From positions 3,226,501 to 3,290,500 of the forward strand of contig JADJXR010000001.1 in NCBI GenBank assembly GCA_016710285.1: a stretch of DNA of 64,000 nucleotides, given 5' to 3'. The notes beneath the pieces are model-generated. The model was not told the origin of the DNA, did no database searches, and saw only the letters and a program-made list of their open reading frames with translations. The stretch comes from Chlorobiota bacterium. Its GTDB lineage: Bacteria > Bacteroidota > Ignavibacteria > OLB7. Every line of letters starts with the position of its first letter. Positions within the stretch are counted from its first letter, which is position 1. A program made the translations under genes and the position numbers. Below, piece after piece: positions 26,182 through 35,735 of this stretch.

Positions 26182-26988
26182 ATGAACAACCGCTCCTTGA
26201 TTCTTGCCATTCTGCTCCCGCTGCTGGTTGCTGCTTGCACGGGGGGGAAAAGCACCACATCAACAACGCCCGCAACGGAGGGCACCGCCGAATCGGCGGC
26301 GGCATCGCCACACGGCGCGCTGCTGGCGAAGCTGCGCGAAAGCTACCAATCCACCCCGAACCTTACGATGAAGGGGACCATGAAAATCTCCGGCATTCCG
26401 GCAACCGTCTGGTACGATGCGGTTGTGAAGCGGCGCGACTCGCTAAAAATTACGATGAACGGACCCTTCGGAATTCCCGTTGGCGCGCTGGGAGCCACGC
26501 CCGATGGATTCCTGTTCTTCAATGCCCAATCGGGCGAGGCACTGGAAGGCCGGGGCGACCGCGAAACCTTCCGCAAGATGCTGCAAGTTGGCCTAAGCTA
26601 CGATGAGATCGTTTCGCTGATGCGGGGTGAGCTTCCCGCAATCCCCACCGAAGGAACCTACACGGCCAGCACCGATGGCGATAACGTCACGTTCACCGTT
26701 AGTGGTGATGGCTACCGCGAGACGTTCACCGTGAACCAGCAATCGCTGGAAGTGCTGGACTACGCGCGCCACCGCACCAGCGGCGCAACCGCCACCGAGG
26801 AGATTTCCATCACCTACAAGAACTTTGTTTCGGTAGCTTCGCGGCGCGTGGCAAAGCGGGCGCAGGTTAGCCTAAGCGGGGGTGAGCAAACAATGCAGGT
26901 GAACATCGAAGAAATCCGCGACAGCATCCCCAGCGATCGGTTCTGCGCCCTGCAAATTCCGGCGGGGGTGACGCGGAAAAAGGTGTGA
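26182..26988 (+). CDS. DUF4292-type lipoprotein
   Basis: 268 residues with a lipoprotein signal MNNRSLILAILLPLLVAAC. The body (LTMKGTMKISGIPATVWYDAVVKRRDSL, KITMNGPFGIPVGALGATPDGFLFFN and a C-terminal AQVSLSGGEQTMQVNIEE) has the LolA/LolB-like fold style of FCB DUF4292 proteins. It is probably a periplasmic or outer-membrane lipoprotein that handles lipids or lipoproteins. It is followed by lptD on the same strand, so it is part of an envelope cluster. The Cys near the C-terminus (RFCALQIP) is single. Confidence 0.75.
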   Translation: MNNRSLILAILLPLLVAACTGGKSTTSTTPATEGTAESAAASPHGALLAKLRESYQSTPNLTMKGTMKISGIPATVWYDAVVKRRDSLKITMNGPFGIPVGALGATPDGFLFFNAQSGEALEGRGDRETFRKMLQVGLSYDEIVSLMRGELPAIPTEGTYTASTDGDNVTFTVSGDGYRETFTVNQQSLEVLDYARHRTSGATATEEISITYKNFVSVASRRVAKRAQVSLSGGEQTMQVNIEEIRDSIPSDRFCALQIPAGVTRKKV

Positions 26989-27074
26989 GGAACGGGGGAA
27001 TCATTCACCGCCAAGCACGCCACAAAAGAAAGGCAAGGAAAATATCCACAAGGCTGATGTTCCCTGCCGCTGCC

Positions 27075-29693
27075 ATGAATCACTCACCAGAAGCCGTTCG
27101 CAATCCGTTGCCTGTTTTGGGAAAGAAAGTTATCGCAATGTTGTTCGCTGCCGTTCTGCCGCTGCTTGCCGGCGTGGCGGCGGCGAACGCGCAACCGCAA
27201 GATGGAGCGCCGGATAGTTCGGCAGTTGCGCCACCCCCCGATTCCATCACCGTCCGCCCGTTGCAGCGCAGCACGCTGGACACCACGGTGCGGGCCAGCG
27301 CGCGGCGTTCGGTGCTGGACCTGAAAGCCAAAAAAGCGCGGCTGTATGGCGATGCAACGTTGGTGAAAGGCTCCATCATCCTGAAGGCCCATTACATCGA
27401 GGTTGATTTCAACAAGAGTGAGATGTACGCCGAGTCGGAATTCGATTCCGCCCGTGGCCGCTACGTTGGCCAGCCTGTCCAGCTGAACGACGGTACCACG
27501 CCACTAACGGCCGATAAGCTCAGCTATAATTTCAAAACGCGGCAAGGGGTTGTGGCCGCCGCCGAGACCTCGATCGAAGGGGGCTACGTCCATTTCGACC
27601 GGTTCAAGAAGGTGACGGAGAATGTGCTGTATGGCCAGAACGGAGTGTACACCACCTGCGACGCTCCGCACCCTCACTATTTCTTCACCACCCCACGGAT
27701 GAAAGTGGTGACGGGGGACCGCGTTTTCCTGGACCAGGTGACGCTGAACATTGCCGATGTCCCGATCCTCTACCTTCCCGTCGGCCTTTTTTTCCCGAAC
27801 CGGAGTGGGCGCAGTTCCGGGCTGATTCTTCCGCAGCCGCAGGTGACCGGAACGCGCGGTTTCATGCTGCAAGGGATGGGGTATTTCTGGGACATCAGCG
27901 ACTATCTGGATAACACGCTCACCACGGATCTGTACACCAAAGGGGGCTACACCCTGTACAACACCACGCGCTTCCGGCTGCGCGGGGTGGTTGAGCGGTC
28001 GGACCTGACGCTGATGTACGGCCAAACCCGCGACGATCCCGATCTCCCGTTCAACACCAACATCCAAGCGCGCTACTACCACTCCCAAAAAATTGGACGC
28101 CGAACAACGTTGGGGGGAAGTTTCGTTTATGCCACGCAGAACTCCATCCGCAACACCCAGACGCGGCTGGGGGAGTCTGGCCGGTTCCAAGATTACACCA
28201 CCCAGGACCTAACCAGCGACTTCTCCTACGCCACCAGTTGGGATTGGGGGGGGAGCTTCAGCGCCACGCTTAGCCGCCGCCAAAACATCGTCACCGACGA
28301 ACTGCTGACCACGGTTCCGCTATCGCTTAGCCTTCCAACATGGACCCCGTTTGCTTCCAACAGTGGGGAAGGGGGTGTGTTCGATAACCTTAGCCTCGGC
28401 TTCGGTTTGCGGGGGACGTACCAGGCCGAGCGGGGCGGGTTCGATTCCACATTCCCCGGGCGTTTCCGTGTCCGCGAGGACCGCTATGGGGTCACCTTCA
28501 GCCCTTCGGTTTCGGTGTCGCCAAAGTTCAGCTACTTCACGATCACTCCATTCTTCAACCCGGCCAGCAGCCTGTTCTTCCGCCGCATGGTCCGCGAGGC
28601 CGATGGCGACACAATCCGCACCCGGTTTGTTGATGGGCTGTATCCAACCTTCACCTACAACGCCGGGGTGAATATCTCCACCAAGCTGTTCGGCATCGTG
28701 CAGCCAAAGTTGTTCGGGCTGAACGCAATCCGCCACACCTTGCTGCCAAGCATCGGCTACAGCTACACGCCGGACCGGAGCCGGTTGGGGTTGTTCCGCG
28801 ACCAGTTCTACAATCCGATCACCAATCAGGTGGAGAGCTACAACATTTTTGAGCGGGATGGTGGCGTTGCCAGCATCCCATCGGCCTCGACCAAACAGAA
28901 CAACATCACGTTTGCGTTACAGAACCAGTTCGATGCCAAAATCGCACAAGGGGACACCCTGCCCGACGCAAAAATCACCCTGCTGACGCTGAACTTGAAC
29001 ACCGCTTTCAACCTTACTGCCGACAGCGTTGGCTGGTCCGACATCAACATGAACGCGGGGACGTCGCTGGGCGCAATCGGGTCCCTTTCGGCCAACGCAA
29101 CGCTTAGCCTGTACGCGCCCGACACGCTGGGCCGGAACACGGCGCAGATGGTGTTTGGCGATGGCCGGTGGTTCCCCCGTGTGGTGCGGGCCGGGGTTCA
29201 ATTCAGCACCAACATCAGCGATCAAGGATTTGGGTTCGGGGGGACCACCACTTCCCGCAGCAGCGACACCGCCCAGGGCCGAAGCAACCGTTTTGATTTC
29301 GAGCCAGTGGCGTTCGACGAAGCGGAGTTCTACGGCCAGCGCGTGCGTGGCAATGGCGAGTTCCGAATCCCCTGGAGCGCGAGTTTTGGGGGAAGCTACA
29401 ACATCACCCCATCGGTCCAGCCCGGGAAGCCAGCGGTGCAAGATTTCAGCATCAATACCTCCTTCCAGTTTTCGCCAACGCCAACAACCACGTTGCGGAG
29501 CAGTTTATCGTACAACATCCGCGACCGCCAAATTGTGATCCCGACGATCTCCATCCAGAAAGACCTTCATTGCTGGGAGATGGCGTTCGACTGGCAGATT
29601 TCCGGCTACGGGCGCGGCTACTACTTCCGCATCGGCCTGAAAGCTCCGCAACTTCAGGACCTGAAGCTGGAACAAAACCGGACCTTTTTTTAG
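27075..29693 (+). CDS. lptD: LPS-assembly outer membrane protein LptD
   Basis: Inserts LPS into the outer leaflet. 872 residues from the ATG of MNHSPEAVRN; the signal peptide ends near AANAQ. The OstA-type N-domain at about 80-200 has LDLKAKKARLYGDATLVKGSI, IILKAHYIEVDFNKSEMYAESE and LSYNFKTRQGVV. Conserved DVPILYLPVGLFFPNRSGR starts the barrel, and many strands follow to the terminal Phe (QNRTFF). Only two Cys (about 195 and 845) are visible, fewer than in E. coli LptD, as is common in FCB versions. It lies downstream of the DUF4292 lipoprotein. Confidence 0.92.
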   Translation: MNHSPEAVRNPLPVLGKKVIAMLFAAVLPLLAGVAAANAQPQDGAPDSSAVAPPPDSITVRPLQRSTLDTTVRASARRSVLDLKAKKARLYGDATLVKGSIILKAHYIEVDFNKSEMYAESEFDSARGRYVGQPVQLNDGTTPLTADKLSYNFKTRQGVVAAAETSIEGGYVHFDRFKKVTENVLYGQNGVYTTCDAPHPHYFFTTPRMKVVTGDRVFLDQVTLNIADVPILYLPVGLFFPNRSGRSSGLILPQPQVTGTRGFMLQGMGYFWDISDYLDNTLTTDLYTKGGYTLYNTTRFRLRGVVERSDLTLMYGQTRDDPDLPFNTNIQARYYHSQKIGRRTTLGGSFVYATQNSIRNTQTRLGESGRFQDYTTQDLTSDFSYATSWDWGGSFSATLSRRQNIVTDELLTTVPLSLSLPTWTPFASNSGEGGVFDNLSLGFGLRGTYQAERGGFDSTFPGRFRVREDRYGVTFSPSVSVSPKFSYFTITPFFNPASSLFFRRMVREADGDTIRTRFVDGLYPTFTYNAGVNISTKLFGIVQPKLFGLNAIRHTLLPSIGYSYTPDRSRLGLFRDQFYNPITNQVESYNIFERDGGVASIPSASTKQNNITFALQNQFDAKIAQGDTLPDAKITLLTLNLNTAFNLTADSVGWSDINMNAGTSLGAIGSLSANATLSLYAPDTLGRNTAQMVFGDGRWFPRVVRAGVQFSTNISDQGFGFGGTTTSRSSDTAQGRSNRFDFEPVAFDEAEFYGQRVRGNGEFRIPWSASFGGSYNITPSVQPGKPAVQDFSINTSFQFSPTPTTTLRSSLSYNIRDRQIVIPTISIQKDLHCWEMAFDWQISGYGRGYYFRIGLKAPQLQDLKLEQNRTFF

Positions 29694-29804
29694 CGATGGA
29701 GGCGTAATTTCACGCCGTGGCGGGCAACGGGTTTGGGGCGGGGAATTCCGCCAAACGCACGTTGCGCCGCAGCGGCCTATCCTTTCAGATATTTTGCGAA
29801 GTCC

Positions 29805-30629
29805 ATGCCAAGTTCACGCATCCGAGCCGTTTTCGAGACGCTCTTCCCCAGCAGCGATGGGACCATCGAGCGGAGCCAGCTGGTGCAGCAGTCGCTGCGG
29901 TCGCTGCGGATGGTGCGCGACCAGCAAACGCTGGTGATGGGCTCCACAAAACGGATACCCTCACGCTACGAACTCCGCCTTAGCCCCGAACAGTTCGACC
30001 AATTGCAGGCGATGCACGCCCTTCGCGACTTGGAAATGTTCCTTGCCGACCAGCTGATGAAAGATTCGGCATCGGGGGGGATGCGGACGTTTGGGGACCA
30101 CCTGCTGCGCGTCGCCATTGCCTGCGACGACACCTTAACCAGCGGCGAACTCTACACCGCAACCCTTCCCCCCGAAACCCGACCGCCAGCCGCTTCCCCA
30201 CTTGCCTCGCCAGCCGCGCACCCCGCGCACGATGACTCCACCCGGGTGCTTGGCGTGCCCGATTCCGCAATCCCTCCGGCCCCGTTCCCGCAAGCCTTGC
30301 CGGCGGTGTGGCGGGCGATTGTTGAAGGGGATGGCGGGGCGATTGCCAACGTGGAGCTGACGCAAGGGACGTGGATTATCGGACGCTACGGAAACAGCGG
30401 AACTCCACTTCCGGAACACTGCCGCAAAATAGATCTGGACGTTCGCCCAACCGTCTCGCGCCAGCAGCTTCGCGTTGAGGTTCTTGAGGATTCAATTGTG
30501 GTGGAGCAGATTGGGAAGGGGAGGATGTGGCTTGCGGAGAACGACCATTTCCGCCCGGGCTTCCCCCGAACGCTTCTTCCTGGAAGCCTGATTCACGTGG
30601 AGGAATACACTATCCGTTTTGTCCGATGA
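29805..30629 (+). CDS. DUF3662-FHA protein (FhaA-like), first copy
   Basis: 274 residues. The N-terminal part (about 1-120) has the DUF3662 pattern, including IPSRYELRLSPEQFDQL and AIACDDTLTSGELY. A Pro/Ala linker with STRVLGVP follows, then a C-terminal FHA domain (about 170-274): WIIGRYGNS, DLDVRPTVSRQQLRVEV and LIHVEEYTIRFVR. The FHA SxxH motif here reads SRQQ, with Gln in place of His. FHA domains bind phosphothreonine. The start is the ATG at 29805, because the upstream extension has no match. It shares ATGA with the next gene. Confidence 0.8.
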   Translation: MPSSRIRAVFETLFPSSDGTIERSQLVQQSLRSLRMVRDQQTLVMGSTKRIPSRYELRLSPEQFDQLQAMHALRDLEMFLADQLMKDSASGGMRTFGDHLLRVAIACDDTLTSGELYTATLPPETRPPAASPLASPAAHPAHDDSTRVLGVPDSAIPPAPFPQALPAVWRAIVEGDGGAIANVELTQGTWIIGRYGNSGTPLPEHCRKIDLDVRPTVSRQQLRVEVLEDSIVVEQIGKGRMWLAENDHFRPGFPRTLLPGSLIHVEEYTIRFVR

Positions 30630-31258
30630 TTGGGCTTACCACACTTCTGGGGACCGCGCAGCTTGCCACGCAGGAAGCACTCCGTTCGGCGGCAACGCTG
30701 CACGAGGGGCGGATGATTGTCCCGAACTTCCTGACCGTCACGCTGAACCGCCACCGGTTTGCGGAGGAGTGGGGGACCCAGCAAAGCGGGGGGCTGGAAC
30801 GATTCCGATTGGCGTTGCTGCGTGCGGCGATGGAGTTTGTGGAATCGAACCAGTGGCGGGTTGGCGGGTTTGGCCGTTTGGTCATCAACCTTCTGCTGAC
30901 CGATGTTGACCCCGATTGCGGGGTGGATGCCATTGCCCGCCGCCACCTGTACCAATGCCTGATTCACGACGACGGCGGCCAACGGACGGTATCAATCCGG
31001 CACCAGGAGGTTGTGGCGGGAAGGGAGCACCCGAACGCCCCAGAATTTTTTGTGGGGCTGCGGGACCACACCCGCCAGCTTTCGCGGCAGCACCTCCGTT
31101 TCCACTATCGCGACCTTCAGCTAACCGCGCAGTGGATTGGAAGCAACCCAACAACGGTGAACGGAACCGCAATGGGCGCGGGGTGGGTTGTGCTGGCCGA
31201 GGGGGATGAGCTTGCCTGCGGTGGCTGCCGAATCCAAATCACAAACCTTCTTCATTGA
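30626..31258 (+). CDS. DUF3662-FHA protein (FhaA-like), second copy
   Basis: 210 residues whose ATG overlaps the stop of the preceding FHA gene by 4 bp. DUF3662 signature: EGRMIVPNFLTVTLNRHRFAEE, then CGVDAI. FHA domain at about 120-210, with FVGLRDHTRQLSRQHLRFHYRD carrying the canonical SxxH (Ser153, His156), and NPTTVNG, which supplies the conserved Asn-Gly. In Actinobacteria a DUF3662-FHA protein is coded next to a PBP and RodA under kinase control. Here the same neighbours follow downstream, but no kinase is near. Confidence 0.8.
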   Translation: MIGLTTLLGTAQLATQEALRSAATLHEGRMIVPNFLTVTLNRHRFAEEWGTQQSGGLERFRLALLRAAMEFVESNQWRVGGFGRLVINLLLTDVDPDCGVDAIARRHLYQCLIHDDGGQRTVSIRHQEVVAGREHPNAPEFFVGLRDHTRQLSRQHLRFHYRDLQLTAQWIGSNPTTVNGTAMGAGWVVLAEGDELACGGCRIQITNLLH

Positions 31259-31289
31259 TTCACCAAGTTGATTCATCAACTCCACCGCC

Positions 31290-32819
31290 ATGAACCCACT
31301 TCACATCATCATTCTTAGCCTTTGGGCCTTGCTGGTGGGGGCTGCGTTGTTGCAGCGGGGGGGAGTGTGGGAAAGCCTTCGGAAGATTGAGCGGCGCGGT
31401 GCGCGGATTGTTCTGCTATCGGTTGCCGGGGTGTTGGCGGCGGGGGTGTTCTGGCGGGCTTACTTCACCATCACCCCCCACACCCAGCAGCTGATTGTTC
31501 GCGGCGAGGCGGCGGGCGATTCGGTTTCGGCGGGATTCAACACCAAAGCCAGGTTCCGTGGGTTGGCCCAACCGCTGGGAAGAATCACCGACAGGAATGG
31601 GGAAATGCTGGCCGGATATGCGTTGCGCGGTGGGCATCTGCGCCGCACCTATCCCGCCGCCGAAGCCACCGCCCACCTTGTTGGATATTGGACCGGACCG
31701 CTGCGCGACGGTGTCGGCATCGAGAAAGGGCTGACGCTGCTGAACGATTCCCTTCGCGATGACCTTCCGCACGACCTTCGCCTGACGCTTGATGTGCGGT
31801 TGCAACGCGCCGCGCTGAAATCGCTTGATGGAAACATCGGCGCGGTGGTGGTGATGAACGCCGCCAACGGCGAAGTCCTTGCCGCAGCAAACTACCCCAC
31901 CTACGACCCCAACCGCGTCTGGAACGACACGGCGTGGCGGCGGTACGTTCGCGATCTTCAGAACCGCCCGCTTACCTCGCGCGCGGTGAAGGATAATTTC
32001 TCCCCTGGCTCCTCCATCAAGCCGTTGATTGCGCTGGCCGCCCACGACCTTTCCGCTCCGTTGCCGGAAGAAAGCGGGTTCAGCTGCGTTGGCCACTACA
32101 CCCCCGGGCGGGGAATAACGCCGATTAGCGAGCATGGCGCGGCGCACGGGCGGATTGCAATGCCGGCGGCCATGCGCTACTCCTGCAACACGTACTTCGC
32201 ACATTTGGCGTATCGGTTGGTGGGGTTTGGGGCGGTTGCGGGGTACTTGGATTCGCTGGGATTTAACCGGCGGCTCCGTTGGAACACCGGGGCGTTCCTC
32301 AATGAATATTCCACGCTGCTTCCGGCCACAAGCTGGGTGCGCGCCCGCGATGAAATCGCCCGCACGCGGATTGGTATCGGCCAGGCATCGGTAAAAGTGA
32401 ACCCGCTCCACATGGCGGTGTTGGTTTCGGGAATTGCCAACGGCGGAAGGTTCATCCGGCCCACGATTGAGCTTGGCCGCCAGCCCGACACGCTTCGCTG
32501 GAAGATTGACCCGAACAGCGCCCAATGGCTGCGGAAACTTCTGCGCGAACCATTGCTCCCAGGGGGAACCGCTGCGGCGGCATTTGGCGGAATGGAGGGG
32601 AGCGGCATCACCATCTACGGCAAAACCGGAACCGCCGACCGCGAACCCGACGGGCGCGAGCCATCGTGGTGGATTTCGTTCGGGGAGAAAAATGGAAAGA
32701 GGTACGCCGTTGTGGTGGCAATCCAAAATCGGCATGGCCAGTTTGCCGGCCAGCTGAATGCCCCAATCGCCCGAACACTGTACCAAACGCTGGATCGGTT
32801 GGGGTACTTTAACCGGTAG
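31290..32819 (+). CDS. Class B penicillin-binding protein (peptidoglycan transpeptidase)
   Basis: 509 residues. Two hydrophobic segments lie near 5-22 and 39-56, so the N-terminus is membrane-anchored. The transpeptidase domain has all three active motifs: SSIK with nucleophile Ser241 and Lys244, SCN at 298-300, and KTG at 445-447. It is shorter than FtsI or PBP2 and carries no PASTA unit; the dimerisation domain is small. It resembles PbpA of Actinobacteria. It follows two FHA genes and precedes RodA/FtsW. Its role is probably elongation or septal wall synthesis. Confidence 0.88.
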   Translation: MNPLHIIILSLWALLVGAALLQRGGVWESLRKIERRGARIVLLSVAGVLAAGVFWRAYFTITPHTQQLIVRGEAAGDSVSAGFNTKARFRGLAQPLGRITDRNGEMLAGYALRGGHLRRTYPAAEATAHLVGYWTGPLRDGVGIEKGLTLLNDSLRDDLPHDLRLTLDVRLQRAALKSLDGNIGAVVVMNAANGEVLAAANYPTYDPNRVWNDTAWRRYVRDLQNRPLTSRAVKDNFSPGSSIKPLIALAAHDLSAPLPEESGFSCVGHYTPGRGITPISEHGAAHGRIAMPAAMRYSCNTYFAHLAYRLVGFGAVAGYLDSLGFNRRLRWNTGAFLNEYSTLLPATSWVRARDEIARTRIGIGQASVKVNPLHMAVLVSGIANGGRFIRPTIELGRQPDTLRWKIDPNSAQWLRKLLREPLLPGGTAAAAFGGMEGSGITIYGKTGTADREPDGREPSWWISFGEKNGKRYAVVVAIQNRHGQFAGQLNAPIARTLYQTLDRLGYFNR

Positions 32820-32875
32820 TGCGTCCGCGCTGCTTCGGTGCTCTTTTTCTGCAACACTCACAAGGCTTGGCACCA

Positions 32876-34634
32876 ATGTTCTCCCGCTCTCTCTCGTTCC
32901 CAATTCTTGCTCTGCTGGTGTTTCTGCTGGCGGCGGCGGCTTGTGTGCAGGTGTGGCAGGTGGGGAACGAATGGTTTGTGCAACGCCCACCGCTGGAGAT
33001 TGTGATCCGCAATCTGGCAATGGTGATGGCTCTGCTGGTTGGCGGGTGGCTGCTGCTTCCGCGTGCTTCCCGAACCAGCAAGGCCGCAACGTTGCTTGCG
33101 TTGGCGGCATCGCTGTTCAGCATTGGCTTGGCAGTGCAGTTCCGGCTTGGGCACGATTATCCGCGCCAGCTTTCGCGCGGTGAGGTTACTGCCATTGCCG
33201 ACTCCCTGCAACGGAAACTGCGCGGCGCAACCCAGGACTCCGTCCGCAGCGTGACGCGCCGTGTGGTTGCCCAGCGGAATGCGGAGCTTCGCCGCAGCTT
33301 CAATGATTCACGGATTGACCTGCGGCTGGCCCGTTCGCTGGAGCGGGCCTACGGACCAACGCCCCTTACCCAGCAAGTGCTTGGCGGACGCGCCGTTGGC
33401 CCTGCCGACAGCCTGTTGCTGCGGCTGCTTCCGGTACTGGCTGGGCTGCTGGCAATCCTGCTTGCTGCGCGCTCCACGCTTCCGATACTCCTCAGTTCCC
33501 GCTGGAAAGTGGTCGGGTTTTACGGAAGCCTTGCGGTCTGCATCGCCACGCTGATCTACCTTACCACAAGCGGCGGGATCCGCGGCGCGACGGTTGCCCC
33601 GCAGGAGTTGCTGAAGCTGACGATTCCGGTGGCGTGGGCTGGGTTCTTGCTCCATTTCCGCAATGCGTTGCGGCCCGGAGCATCGGGGGGAGTTCACGAA
33701 GTCTCCGCTGGTGTTGTGGGGCTACATCCTCGGGTTGCTCACGCTGCCGTTGGGGGTGTTCTTGGTGGTGCGGGACTTTGGCCAATTCTTGGTGATTGGA
33801 TTGGCGCAGGTTCTGCTGCTGGCGTGGTTCACCCGAAGCGCGTTGTACCTGGTGCTGTTTGCCGGCGGGTTCCTTGCCACCGGCATCACGTTGCTGGCGG
33901 GGCGGGCGTTTTCGGGGTCGTCGTTGCTGATGTTGTTGGGGGTGGTGCTGGGTGGGGTGCTGGCCATTGGCGCGGCGGAACGCTACCGCCGCCGCGATAG
34001 CTTGTGGACCTCGGCATCGTTGGTGCTGGTGGCGTACGCGGCCATTGCGGCACTTGCCGTGCAGCTTCCATTCGTCAGCCGGATGATTGCCACGCCACGC
34101 CAGCGTTTCCTTCTCTGGGCCGATCTCTACAGTCGCCACGGGGACCCGGCCTGGTGGGACCGCTCGCGGCAAGTGATCGAGGCGTTGTATGCCTTCGATG
34201 CCGGCGGGGTTGCCGGGCGCGGGCTTGGGGAAGGAACTCCATTCCTGATCCCAAAGGCTGCCAGCGATTTCATCTTTGCTGCCGTGGCCGAGGAGCTTGG
34301 GATTGTTGGCGGGCTGCTGATCCTTCTTTCCTTTGTGGGGCTTGTGGCCATTGGGCTGCGGTTTGCCCGCGAGCAAGGCGAGGCAACGTTCGGTGGGCTT
34401 CTGGTTGCCGGCGGAACGTTGCTGATTGGGGTGCAAGCAGTGGTTCACATTGCCGGAACAATGAACCTTCTGCCGATGACCGGAATCACCCTTCCCCTTG
34501 TTTCCAGCGGGATGAGCTCTGCGGTGGTAAGCTGGGGGGTGGTGGGGCTTATCGTGGGGATTGGGTCGCGGTCCACCGATGCCACCACCGTGGTGATCCG
34601 AAGGGACTTGCAACGGCCACAAACGGGAACGTGA
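32876..34634 (+). pseudogene. RodA/FtsW-family glycosyltransferase, frame broken at a G6 run
   Basis: The SEDS polymerase that partners the PBP. The frame from the ATG at 32876 gives MFSRSLSFPILALLVF and several membrane helices, and ends sensibly at HFRNALRPGAS near 33687. The next frame then continues GEFTKSPLVLWGYILGLLTL to the stop at 34634, including FVVRDFGQFLVIGLAQ-like, GLGEGTPFLIPKAASDFIFA and GITLPLVSSGMSS. Removing one G from the GGGGGG at 33685-33690 joins both parts in frame, about 585 residues. It may be a sequencing or assembly error, a phase-variable run or a real lesion. An 80-residue soluble loop after the second helix is unusual. Confidence 0.8.
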
Positions 34635-34664
34635 AAAAGGGGGAATGCACGGGGGGAACCGAAC

Positions 34665-35471
34665 CTACCCGGGCTTCACGCTGATTCTTCCGCTGAGCAC
34701 AAGGTCGTTGTTGCCGTCGGGGCGTTCCACAACTAAGTAGCCTTGTTGGGTGATCCCCACAACGCGACCCTGGATGGGGGAGTCAATCATCTTGCCGCGC
34801 AGCCAATCCCGCAACGCAAATTCTTCCAACTCGGCAATGCTCAGGTCCTCCGAATCAAGGTCGCGGCAGTTGCGGATGGAGTCAATAATGGAGCCAAGGA
34901 CCTCCAGCCGTGAGATCGGCCCCCGAACGTGTTGGTCCAGATAGGTTGGGGGGATTCCCACCGGGTCCAGCCACGTTTGCGGGAAGCGATGGACGTTCAC
35001 GCCCACCCCAATAATCGCGTAGGAATGTTCGCCACGGATGCTTCCTTCGCAAAGCACACCGCCAACTTTTGCGTTGTTCAGGATGATGTCGTTTGGCCAT
35101 TTCACCCACGTGTAGGCCTTGCTGTTGGGCGCAATCGGAAGGTATCGGTCCAGCGCGCTTGCCACCGCCATTCCAATACGAATCGGAAGCAGCCCCATTG
35201 CCCCGGGGGTAAGCGGGCGCATCAGCAAGGAGAACATCACCGAGGACCCTGGCTCGGCGGACCAACGCCGCCCGTACTGGCCGCGCCCTTCGGTTTGGTA
35301 ATCGGCAACAACAAGGGTCCAGGCCGGCGCGTCGGCCTCGGCAAGGCGGCGGACGATGTTCTGGGTGGAGTCGGCTTCGTTGTAAAACCGGAATCCGGAA
35401 AGCCGCCAGGCTTGCGTTAATCGCTCGCTTTCGGCGGAGTCGTTCCCAATACGCCAAAGATGATCGGCCAT
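34665..35471 (-). CDS. birA: Biotin-[acetyl-CoA carboxylase] ligase
   Basis: Attaches biotin to carrier proteins such as AccB. 268 residues from MADHLWRIG. The family motifs FYNEADSTQN, VADYQTEGRGQYGRRW (the GRGR-like biotinyl-AMP loop), VKWPNDIILNNAKVGGVL and IIGVGVNV are seen. No N-terminal winged helix is present, so it is not a repressor-type BirA. The C-terminal domain is LRGKMIDSPIQGRVVGITQQGYLVV. The long open frame upstream is not used because it crosses the tRNA terminator. Confidence 0.9.
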   Translation of the reverse strand: MADHLWRIGNDSAESERLTQAWRLSGFRFYNEADSTQNIVRRLAEADAPAWTLVVADYQTEGRGQYGRRWSAEPGSSVMFSLLMRPLTPGAMGLLPIRIGMAVASALDRYLPIAPNSKAYTWVKWPNDIILNNAKVGGVLCEGSIRGEHSYAIIGVGVNVHRFPQTWLDPVGIPPTYLDQHVRGPISRLEVLGSIIDSIRNCRDLDSEDLSIAELEEFALRDWLRGKMIDSPIQGRVVGITQQGYLVVERPDGNNDLVLSGRISVKPG

Positions 35472-35530
35472 TGCTGGTAGATGCTGATAGATGAAAAGAA
35501 GAAGTAGAGTAAAAGCCTTGCGATCGGCAC

Positions 35531-35551
35531 AAAAAAAGGCCGTGCGGCCTT
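35531..35551 (-). terminator. Rho-independent terminator after tRNA-Arg
   Basis: Read on the minus strand: AAGGCC, loop GCAC, GGCC and a seven-T run. It is about 100 bp downstream of the tRNA and precedes birA. Confidence 0.8.
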
Positions 35552-35649
35552 CTTCTGTTGTCTGCGGAGTGCGATGCTGATGTTGGGTGTTGGGCGGGGA
35601 AACACTTCCTTTTCCTGTTTCACCAAGAAAAGCCCCCTTGCCCACCATG

Positions 35650-35723
35650 CACGCCCGACTGGATTCGAACCAGTGACCCACAGCTTAGAAGGCTGTTGCT
35701 CTATCCAACTGAGCTACGGGCGC
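35650..35723 (-). tRNA. tRNA-Arg (anticodon TCT)
   Basis: A full cloverleaf can be folded. The acceptor is GCGCCCG/CGGGCGT with a G-U end pair; the D stem is GCTC/GAGC; the anticodon stem is ACAGC/GCTGT with loop CTTCTAA; the T arm is ACTGG-TTCGAAT-CCAGT. The discriminator is G, and CCA is not encoded. It reads AGA (and AGG by wobble). Confidence 0.95.
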
Positions 35724-35735
35724 ATTCGGACGGCA

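Noticed and set aside
31416..33110. 564-codon minus-strand ORF over the PBP
   Set aside because: The opposite strand encodes all three transpeptidase motifs. The shadow has no family.
33561..34622. Minus-strand 353-codon ORF over RodA
   Set aside because: Gln/Arg/His/Pro-rich shadow of the membrane protein codons, with no domain.
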